A model generated the notes under the pieces. That model worked only from the letters and a program-made list of their open reading frames with translations. It was not told the DNA's origin and did not search any database. A DNA stretch of 52,505 nt from CAYJRR01 sp964372275 [NCBI: uncultured bacterium]. GTDB taxonomy: Bacteria > CAYJRR01. Of the stretch, positions 44,130 to 50,855 are shown one piece after another. Made by a program: the position numbers and the translations under genes. How positions within the stretch are numbered: position 1 is the first letter of the stretch; every line of letters begins with the position of its first letter. The stretch lies in assembly GCA_964372275.1 (NCBI GenBank), contig CAYJRR010000010.1, positions 1 to 52,505 on the forward strand, given 5' to 3'.

Positions 44130-45416
44130 TCAGTAACCGGTCACCTTGTAGATCCGCCCCCGGTCTCCGTTCGACGGCTGCGTCAGTACGAACAGCGTTC
44201 GGTCCGGGGCGAGCGCCACGTCGACCGGCTCGTTCCGCAGGTGAACCGCGGTCCGCGAGGAGAACGTCCCCCGGGTGGCCACGATCCGCTTCGAACCGGT
44301 GCTCGCCACGAACAGCGCGTCGGCGAACGCCGAGCTGCCACCGGAGAGCCAGGCGATCCCGCGCGGAGCCTTCAGCGACAGCGCCTCGTAGAGCGACGTC
44401 ACTCCGGCGGCGGACACGCGCACGATCTCCTCGCTCCCCTCGTCGGAAACGACGTAGTCCCCGTCCGGCAGCCGCGCGAGTCCCCAGGCGTTGGTGAACG
44501 TCCCGCCGGTCACGTCGGTCGGGCTCGAGATCGGACTGCAATCGGCCACCGCGAGCTTCTTCAGCCGGTCGTCGCCCTGGTCGACGACGACGACTCCGTT
44601 CGCGGTGTCGACCACCAGATGGAACGGCTGGTCGGGATCGCTGGCGCCCGCGTTCACGCATTGGGTGGCGCCGCCGTAGCCGACTCCGGCCGTATAGGTG
44701 AGGCGAACGAGCCGGTCGGGGCGATCCGACAGGAACAGGGTGTCGCCGGTGGCGTCGAAGGCGAGCCCCTCGATCCGGCCGGCACCCACGAAGACGGCCC
44801 CCGCGGCGATCATGCCGGTCGTCGGATCGACCTGGCGGATGCATCCCCCGCCGCAGGTCGCGCCGCCGGAGTTGTCGGCGACGTAGAGGTAGCCGTCCTT
44901 GGGGGAACGTTCGATTGCCGCCGGATCGTCGAGGATCTCACCCGCCACCCCCTCCAGGAGCTTCGAACCGGCGAGACCCGCGGGAACCGCAATCGTGATT
45001 GCCGGATCGACGGTGAGCGTCAGCGGCTCGGCGGCGGCGATGTTTCCCGCGAGGTCCTCGGCCACGGCGTAGACGACGACCGTCGGCCCCGCAACCGCGC
45101 CGCCGGGTACGTCCACCTCGAAGGTCAGGATGCCGCCGGACGAACCGGCCGCCGCCAGGCTCGCGAACGACGCCACCGCTTCGCCGGCGACCTCGACGCG
45201 CACCTCGGCGACGCCCCCCTCGTCGGAGACCTGCACCGGCAGGTCGAACGGAAGTCCCGGGCCGATCGCAAGGTCCTGCGTCGGAGGCAGGATCGTCACC
45301 TCCGGGGGCCGCCGGTCGCGGTGGGCTGAGGTCGGCGATCGATCGCATCCCGTCCCGGCCACCGCCGCTGCCACCGCCGCCGTCCAACCGATCGAATGGT
45401 ACCGATGAGCGCGCAT
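44130..45416 (-). CDS. NHL-type beta-propeller lipoprotein with Ig-like domain
   Basis: Predicted lipoprotein of 428 aa. ATG 45416 follows an AAGGGGGGA ribosome site; the signal ends in lipobox GTGC. Residues about 35-125 form an Ig/cadherin-like domain (VTILPPTQDLAIGPGLPFDL, VVYAVAEDLAGNIAAAEPLT). The rest is a six-bladed-type propeller with NHL/SMP-30-like blades: IERSPKDGYLYVADNSGG, IEGLAFDATGDTLFLSDRPD, HLVVDTANGVVVVDQGDDR, GLARLPDGDYVVSDEGSEE and VDVALAPDRTLFVLTQPS. A Cys-rich TCGGGC loop lies in blade one. It is likely a surface binding protein. It converges on mutL and is probably transcribed apart from the acidic lipoprotein, because a terminator lies between them. Confidence 0.8.
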   Translation of the reverse strand: MRAHRYHSIGWTAAVAAAVAGTGCDRSPTSAHRDRRPPEVTILPPTQDLAIGPGLPFDLPVQVSDEGGVAEVRVEVAGEAVASFASLAAAGSSGGILTFEVDVPGGAVAGPTVVVYAVAEDLAGNIAAAEPLTLTVDPAITIAVPAGLAGSKLLEGVAGEILDDPAAIERSPKDGYLYVADNSGGATCGGGCIRQVDPTTGMIAAGAVFVGAGRIEGLAFDATGDTLFLSDRPDRLVRLTYTAGVGYGGATQCVNAGASDPDQPFHLVVDTANGVVVVDQGDDRLKKLAVADCSPISSPTDVTGGTFTNAWGLARLPDGDYVVSDEGSEEIVRVSAAGVTSLYEALSLKAPRGIAWLSGGSSAFADALFVASTGSKRIVATRGTFSSRTAVHLRNEPVDVALAPDRTLFVLTQPSNGDRGRIYKVTGY

Positions 45417-45527
45417 GCCGTCCCCCCTTGCGGGCGTGCCCGTTGCCTCGTTCGGTCGATACGGGGACGGCCGGCCGGCGAGCGATCGAACGCGTCGTGA
45501 AAAGATTCGGGCGGCGTGTGACCTCGC

Positions 45528-45568
45528 GCACAAGAAAGAAGACGGCCCGCCGGGGATCCGACGGGCCG
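45528..45568 (-). terminator. Hairpin terminator after the acidic lipoprotein gene
   Basis: Arms CGGCCCG (45543-45549) and CGGGCCG (45562-45568) form a stem around twelve bases. On the minus strand it is followed by a pyrimidine-rich TCTTCTTTCTTG tract. It lies about 57 bases after the stop codon at 45625. Confidence 0.6.
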
Positions 45569-45624
45569 CCAGTCGCGAGCGACGGACGGGGCGACGTCCG
45601 TAGGCTCGGACACCGGATCTCGCT

Positions 45625-46608
45625 CTACGTCGTCCCTTCGTCCTCCTCGTCGTCGTCCACGTCGTCTTCGTCCTCGTGCTCGTCGCCGTCGTCGGTGTCG
45701 ACGTCGTCGGATTCGCCATCGCCGTCGTCGTCCTCCTCGAGGTCGATCGACGCCTTGATGTTCTCTTCGATCTCCGACTGGTTCTGGTCGTCGCTCGGGT
45801 CGAGGCATCCTCCCAGGCCGTCGGCGAACCAGACGGTCGGATCGATCGTGAGCGTGATCCCGTCGACGCCGGTCGCGGTGTCGCCGATCACGAGCTGGAT
45901 CTCCTTCTCCTGCTCCTCGTTGAGCGACGACTCGAAGACGAAGCTGTTTCCGTTGCTCATCGTCCCGGCGATCCGCACGCTCAATCCCGCCGACATCAGG
46001 TCGGCCAGCGTCGCGTCGGCAGCCGCGGCGGCGGCATCCTCGGGGTCGTCTTCGTCGAGCGTGTGCACCTCGAACTCGATCTCGTCGTAGAGCCCGACCG
46101 GCAGGTCGGCCGACAGGACGTTCTGCTGGATCGCCCCGTTGAAGTCGCCGCCGACCAGCTCGATGAGGTAGGGCCCGAGCTCCAGCTCGTACTCCTCGAG
46201 GCCGTCGCCGTCGGAGTCGTCGTCCTCATCGCCGTCCTCCTCCTCCGTCTCGGCCTCGTCGCCGGCGTCGTCTTCGCCCTCGCCCTCGCCGCCCGTGAAG
46301 GAGATCTCCTCGTCGCCGGTCTCCTCCCCCTCGTCGACGTCCCCCTCGTCCTCCTCGTCTTCGTCCAGGTACTCCTCGTCGAGGTCGTCCGAACGCTCGA
46401 GTTCGATCTCGCTCATCACCAATTGTGCGGAGGTCAGGGTGTTCCCGCAGGCGTCCGCGGCGGCGAAGCCTTGCCCCGCGCCGACCACCTTCACCGAGAG
46501 CTGTACCGTCGCCGTCTCGACGGAGCTCCCCCCCTTGTCGGCCTGGCATCCGGCCGCCAACAGAACGGCGGCCCCCAACGCGGCGATTCCGATCGATTCA
46601 CGCTGCAT
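45625..46608 (-). CDS. Extremely acidic lipoprotein, possibly DUF4382-like
   Basis: Predicted lipoprotein of 327 aa. ATG 46608 (MQRESIGIAALGAAVLLAAGC) begins a clean signal with lipobox AAGC; the frame is open upstream, but without a ribosome site. After VQLSVKVVGAGQGF and SAQLVMSEIELERSDD the chain enters an Asp/Glu-rich insert (about 90-155) and returns to a strand-rich domain (YELELGPYLIELVGGDFNGA, LPVGLYDEIEFEVHTLDEDD, GITLTIDPTVWFADGLG). It ends in a tail of some 45 residues that is almost all Asp and Glu. The folded part has the order of DUF4382 domains, though I am not certain. The acidic segments may bind calcium or hold a strong surface charge. Confidence 0.72.
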   Translation of the reverse strand: MQRESIGIAALGAAVLLAAGCQADKGGSSVETATVQLSVKVVGAGQGFAAADACGNTLTSAQLVMSEIELERSDDLDEEYLDEDEEDEGDVDEGEETGDEEISFTGGEGEGEDDAGDEAETEEEDGDEDDDSDGDGLEEYELELGPYLIELVGGDFNGAIQQNVLSADLPVGLYDEIEFEVHTLDEDDPEDAAAAAADATLADLMSAGLSVRIAGTMSNGNSFVFESSLNEEQEKEIQLVIGDTATGVDGITLTIDPTVWFADGLGGCLDPSDDQNQSEIEENIKASIDLEEDDDGDGESDDVDTDDGDEHEDEDDVDDDEEDEGTT

Positions 46609-46709
46609 GGTCGTCCCCCTCGTGGTCCTGCGAAACGGGTTGGTGCCCTCGTTCCGAACACTCCATACGACGGTCGGTTGGTTCTTGGCGAGGGCTCCGA
46701 GAAAAATCC

Positions 46710-47591
46710 TTACGGCAGCGCACCCGCTTGAATCCAATCACGAATCAGGTCGACTTCGTCGGTCGTCAGGGGGACCGCCGGCGGCGGGGGCATCCGGTCC
46801 CCGGCGATCGACGCGTCCCCGGTGATCTTCAGGTAGAGGTAGGACTGGATCGGCGCCCCCGGCTCCACCCGGTCGAGCAGGCTCTGCTCCGCCTCCTCGT
46901 TCACCGTCTCTTGGTAGCCGTCGTCCCCTTCCAGCGAGAGATCCCCGGGCGGTTCCTCCTCTTCCGGGCCTTCGCCGGACGAATCGACGTGGCATCCCTG
47001 GAAGGCGCAGCGGCTGGCGAAGACCGAGGCGACCGCGGGGAAGCGGATCGTCCCCTCCTCGCACACATCGCCGACGCCGTCGTCATCGCCGTCTGCTTGC
47101 GTCGGATTCGACAGACCGGGACAGTTGTCGCACGCATCGCCGACGCCATCGCCGTCCTGGTCGCCTTGCGCCGGATTGGCGGCCGCGCGGCAGTTGTCCT
47201 CGCCGTTCCGCAGGCCGTCGCCATCGTCGTCGGCGGACGGATCGGGATTCAGCACCGCCCAGGTCCCGGTGGTGAGGCCGGTCTCGATCCGCACCGTCCG
47301 CGCCGGCGCCTCCAGCACCGTCTGGCCGGCCTTGGTCGCCGTCACCTTCACCGTCCACTCGCCGGCCGGCGCCGACTCGTAGAAGAACGTTCCGTCGAAC
47401 GCCGCGGCCGCGATTGACGCGGTCTCCCCCTCGCCGCGCCCCGAGACCCGGATCTCGATCCGATCGGAACCGGCCTGGCCCAGCCCCTCGACCGTGACCT
47501 GCAACGCGCCGTCGTCGCGCGACAGAAGCGGCTCGCAGCCGGGCAACGCCGCGGTGACGACGATCGCGCCGAGGATCGCCCGTCGTGTCAT
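46710..47591 (-). CDS. Thrombospondin-type-3 repeat lipoprotein with CX4CH motif
   Basis: Predicted lipoprotein of 293 aa and last gene of the sigma/caspase operon: its ATG overlaps the caspase stop codon (ATGA). The lipobox is LPGC. Residues about 25-115 look like a carboxypeptidase-regulatory-like domain ([35 protein letters not shown]). Three TSP3 calcium-binding repeats follow ([44 protein letters not shown]). Then comes a cytochrome-like region with [13 protein letters not shown], a CX4CH motif instead of CXXCH, and a later [11 protein letters not shown] segment ending [16 protein letters not shown]. This end is typical of Planctomycete cytochrome-c-like domains, but heme attachment through CX4CH is uncertain. 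Confidence 0.82.
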   Translation of the reverse strand: MTRRAILGAIVVTAALPGCEPLLSRDDGALQVTVEGLGQAGSDRIEIRVSGRGEGETASIAAAAFDGTFFYESAPAGEWTVKVTATKAGQTVLEAPARTVRIETGLTTGTWAVLNPDPSADDDGDGLRNGEDNCRAAANPAQGDQDGDGVGDACDNCPGLSNPTQADGDDDGVGDVCEEGTIRFPAVASVFASRCAFQGCHVDSSGEGPEEEEPPGDLSLEGDDGYQETVNEEAEQSLLDRVEPGAPIQSYLYLKITGDASIAGDRMPPPPAVPLTTDEVDLIRDWIQAGALP

Positions 47592-49255
47592 CGCTCCCCT
47601 CCGCCACCGAACGTGAGCGTGAGCGCCGCGCCGACGCCGCCCGGCCCGGCCTCGACCGCGAACGCGGCCTCCCGACCGGAGACGTGGAACAACCATACCG
47701 AGGTCGCCGCGCTCACGACTCCGACCCCGGCGAGGATCCGGGAACGCTCGACCTTGGCCCTCGCCTCGCGGCGATGTCCCTCGATCTCGTCGGCCGTTCC
47801 GAATCCGTACCGGTACCGGTCGGCCGCCTTCTCCGCCTCGGCGAAGGTCCAGACGCTCCAGGTCCCGAACAGCCCTCCGGCGCCGAGCAGACTCCACGCG
47901 GTCGGCCTCGACCATCGCGCCGGCCCGCGCAGCGGGACCGGCCCCGTCGGCAGGAGCCCTTCCGGGTGCGCTTCGACGAAGCCCTGGAAGAACGCGGCGC
48001 CGTAGGGGACCGCGAACAGTCCGCGCTCGAACTCCTCGGCGATCCCGCCCCGCGCCCCGAGATCGGGATCGCGCCGATCGAGCGCCGCGAGCGCCTGGGT
48101 GTCTCCGGGAAGCGGCGACCAGCGCGACTCCCACCCGTTTCCGCGCGCGAAGTGCGTGCGTCCCGGCGAGAGCGCGAGGACGAAGCGCTCGCCGGGGGAA
48201 GGGAACAGGTCGGCGACCCGCACGCCGCGCTCGTCTTCGACGTAGAAGCGGTCGGCGGGTGGGGCCTCGATCGACAGGAACGCCGCTCGGTCGTTCCCCG
48301 ACCAGTCGACGATCGGCTGCTCGCGGTTCGCGCGCGGCGGGACGGCGAGGATCGAGAGCTTCCCCCGCGGATCGCGGACCCGGGCGTTCGCCGCCGCGAC
48401 GAATGCGCCGACCTCGGCGTAGGTGATCCGGCGGTCGGCGTCGACGTCGGCCCCGCCCATCAGCGCGGAGCGCACCTCGTGGCTGAAGACGCCTCCGGCG
48501 AACTTCGCCCATTCGTGCACCTCGGCCGACGACGTCGTCGCGACCAGCACGCCGACGGTCGGATAGCGGTCGAGCGTCTCGCCGTCGATCACGCGCTGGA
48601 TCGCCGCCGACGCCTTCGATCCCCGACCGGCGACCAGGAAGTAGGCGTTGCAGGCGTCCAGGATCAGGTGCGTGCTGTCTGCGCGCGAGGCGGCGATCAC
48701 GCGCCGATAGAGGTCGGAGCGCGTCAGGCGACCGTCGTGCAGCGCGAGGTACCCTTCGCGGTTGTCGCCGACGTGGCCGTGCCCGGCGAAGGCGAAGTAG
48801 AGGACGGTCCGCTCCCCCCGCGACCGGGCCTCGGAGATCCGCGCGTGCACACGGTCGATCGCCTCCAGCACCTCGTCGCGGCGTGGCACCCGCGCCCGTT
48901 CCACGAGGGACGGATGGCGCGCCTGCGTCTCCTCGTCGAAGACGGCGAACAGCTCGACGTCCGCCGCGGCGAGCGAGAACAGCTCCGCGTAGCGGGCGGC
49001 GTCGTCGTCCGCGAACCGCAGCGGCGGCGTGCCGGGTTGGTCGGACCGGCTACCGGCGACGACGATCGCGAACGCGCGCGGCGGGCCGGGCGCCGCGGGC
49101 GGGGGCAACGGTTCGGACGGTGCCGGCACCGCGACGGGCGCCGCCTCCGGCGCCGGGGTTTTCGCGAAGGCGCTCGAGGCGAACGCCACCCACGCCAGCA
49201 CCCACGCCGCCGGGCGCGCGGCGAATCTCCCGGCGGCGCACGTCGAGCGCCTCAC
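47588..49255 (-). CDS. Exported caspase-like (peptidase C14) protein with EF-hand loop
   Basis: Caspase-family cysteine protease of 555 aa. The GTG start at 49255 overlaps the anti-sigma stop codon (GTGA), with GGAGGGGAC upstream. A signal peptide or anchor (about 10-31, [17 protein letters not shown]) and a Pro/Ala linker come first. The caspase domain (about 60-300) shows His159 in [10 protein letters not shown] and Cys202 in [10 protein letters not shown], the expected dyad. [12 protein letters not shown] at 270-281 fits an EF-hand loop in every ligand position except Gly6. The C-terminal third has two hydrophobic segments ([16 protein letters not shown] and [17 protein letters not shown]). 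It may act in the periplasm or at the membrane. Its substrates are unknown; the anti-sigma factor is a candidate. Confidence 0.87.
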   Translation of the reverse strand: MRRSTCAAGRFAARPAAWVLAWVAFASSAFAKTPAPEAAPVAVPAPSEPLPPPAAPGPPRAFAIVVAGSRSDQPGTPPLRFADDDAARYAELFSLAAADVELFAVFDEETQARHPSLVERARVPRRDEVLEAIDRVHARISEARSRGERTVLYFAFAGHGHVGDNREGYLALHDGRLTRSDLYRRVIAASRADSTHLILDACNAYFLVAGRGSKASAAIQRVIDGETLDRYPTVGVLVATTSSAEVHEWAKFAGGVFSHEVRSALMGGADVDADRRITYAEVGAFVAAANARVRDPRGKLSILAVPPRANREQPIVDWSGNDRAAFLSIEAPPADRFYVEDERGVRVADLFPSPGERFVLALSPGRTHFARGNGWESRWSPLPGDTQALAALDRRDPDLGARGGIAEEFERGLFAVPYGAAFFQGFVEAHPEGLLPTGPVPLRGPARWSRPTAWSLLGAGGLFGTWSVWTFAEAEKAADRYRYGFGTADEIEGHRREARAKVERSRILAGVGVVSAATSVWLFHVSGREAAFAVEAGPGGVGAALTLTFGGGGER

Positions 49256-50130
49256 GGCGTCCCCTCCACCTCGAGCAGACGAACCCGTTGGGCTCCGGCG
49301 TCGATCCCCGGGAAGAGGGCGGGGCGCGATTCGCTCGTCTGCGCCCGAACCAGGATCTCCTGCGTCGACGGCTTCGTCCCGGTGAAGAGGGCGAAGAGGC
49401 GCACCGCCCCCACGCCGAATCGCTCGTCGACGCGAACCTCGCCGTCGAGCGGAGCGTCGACGACGCCGCGTTCGATCGCCCCCGAAAGCTCCTCCACCAC
49501 CGACGGGCGGCCGCCGTCCGGCCACGCGATCCAGGTGACGTAGCCGTGCTCGCCCAGGTTGCTGTAGCTTGCGCCGATCGTCGTGCCGGGTGCGATTCGC
49601 GCCGGCCGACCGTCGCCGTCGAGCGGAAGCGCCTGGAGCCAGCCGCCCTCCTCGCGCAACCGGAACAGGCGGACGCCGACGGTCGTGGAGGCCGCCGGGA
49701 TCCCGCGCGCCTGCCATTCGCGGCCGGCCGGTCCTCCGTTCGGGGCGCCGATCGGGGTCTCCCCGACCCCCTGCCACAGCAGGACGAGCGCCGCCGCGGC
49801 GCCGACGGCCGGCCACGGGAGCCATCGCCGGACGGGGAGGGGGTTCCCGTCGCGCGCGCGACCCGCCGCCGGCGCGCCTCGCTCCAGGCGGTCGAGAATC
49901 CGCGCCGCGGCGGCGGCTCCAAGGACGGCGGATTCGCCACCGGAAACGATCCGTTCGCCCTCGGCGATGCGATCGTAGACGGCGACGCATCCGGCGCAGC
50001 CGCGAAGGTGCTCCACGGCGGCCTCGCGCTCCGCCGGCGAGAGCGCACCGGCGAGCAGTGCGCGCACCCGCTCCGCCGCCGCCTCCGGTACCGGCGTCGC
50101 GTGGTCTCCGCCGCGCGGATCGCGCGTCAC
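49252..50130 (-). CDS. Zinc-finger anti-sigma factor with extracytoplasmic sensor domain
   Basis: Membrane anti-sigma factor of 292 aa. The GTG start at 50130 overlaps the sigma-factor stop codon, with GGAGGG upstream. The N-terminal zinc-finger anti-sigma domain shows AERVRALLAGALSPAEREAA and the HxxxCxxC ligands His41, Cys45 and Cys48. One membrane helix (about 95-115, LPWPAVGAAAALVLLW) separates it from an extracytoplasmic domain of about 170 residues (VGVRLFRLREEGGWLQALPL, GASYSNLGEHGYVTWIAWPD, VGAVRLFALFTGTKPS), similar in pattern to DUF4384. It should hold the sigma factor inactive until the outer domain senses a signal. It sits between the sigma and caspase genes. Confidence 0.88.
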   Translation of the reverse strand: MTRDPRGGDHATPVPEAAAERVRALLAGALSPAEREAAVEHLRGCAGCVAVYDRIAEGERIVSGGESAVLGAAAAARILDRLERGAPAAGRARDGNPLPVRRWLPWPAVGAAAALVLLWQGVGETPIGAPNGGPAGREWQARGIPAASTTVGVRLFRLREEGGWLQALPLDGDGRPARIAPGTTIGASYSNLGEHGYVTWIAWPDGGRPSVVEELSGAIERGVVDAPLDGEVRVDERFGVGAVRLFALFTGTKPSTQEILVRAQTSESRPALFPGIDAGAQRVRLLEVEGTP

Positions 50131-50855
50131 GACTTCCCTCCGGCCTTCCGTTCCGCGACCAGCCGTTCGAACCACCCCCCCGCGCGCCCGCGGAGGTCGT
50201 CGAGGTAGCCGCTGCTCCAGATCGTGTCGACCAGCCGGCGCCGCAGCCGTTGCTCGGTCGTCTTGACCTTCGACGGACTGCGGCCCGTCTGTGCCTCGAC
50301 CTCGGCCAGGCTCCTCCCCTCGACGAACCGCAGGCGGAAGACCTCCTCCTCCTCGGCCGACAGCTCCGCGCGAAGCCGCCCGAGCAGCCCCGCGAGCTCG
50401 GCGTGCTCCACGTCCCGCACCGGGTCCCCCGTGTTCGACACCAGTCCCTCGAGGACCTCTACGGACTCCTCGTGCGGTTCGGCGACCGGCTCGGGGAGAT
50501 TCTCGTCGTCGATCGAAAACCGCAGCATCGCCCGCTGCTTGGATCGGAAGTCGTCGATCACGGCGTGGCGCGCGATCCCGAACAGGTAGTTGCGAAAGCT
50601 CCCCAGTCCGTCGTACCCCAGGCGCGCCTTCTCCGCGAACGCCTTGGCGAACACCTCGTGGAGCTTGTCCTCGAGGTCGAACCGCGAACGGTACCCCTGG
50701 AAGCGGCAGGTCTTTCCGTCGACGACGAAGGCGAAGCCCCCGGCCAACAGGCGCGCCAGCTCCTCGGCGTAATGGGTGAAGACGCGGGCCAGCGCCTCCC
50801 GATCGCCGCGCCGGAAGGCGTCGAGCAACGCGCGGTCTTCGACCAGGAGGGTCAT
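50127..50855 (-). CDS. ECF-type RNA polymerase sigma factor
   Basis: Sigma-70 family, extracytoplasmic-function type, 242 aa. Region 2 (about 10-105) shows LLDAFRRGDREALARVFTHY, LEDKLHEVFAKAFAEKARLG and FRNYLFGIARHAVIDDFRSK. A linker of about 50 residues, rich in Glu and Pro, is longer than usual. Region 4 (about 165-220) shows LSAEEEEVFRLRFVEGRSLA and TGRSPSKVKTTEQRLRRRLV, a helix-turn-helix. ATG 50855 overlaps the upstream stop codon (ATGA). Its partner anti-sigma gene follows with a GTGA overlap. An autoregulated promoter would lie beyond the right edge. It probably controls this operon. Confidence 0.93.
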   Translation of the reverse strand: MTLLVEDRALLDAFRRGDREALARVFTHYAEELARLLAGGFAFVVDGKTCRFQGYRSRFDLEDKLHEVFAKAFAEKARLGYDGLGSFRNYLFGIARHAVIDDFRSKQRAMLRFSIDDENLPEPVAEPHEESVEVLEGLVSNTGDPVRDVEHAELAGLLGRLRAELSAEEEEVFRLRFVEGRSLAEVEAQTGRSPSKVKTTEQRLRRRLVDTIWSSGYLDDLRGRAGGWFERLVAERKAGGKS

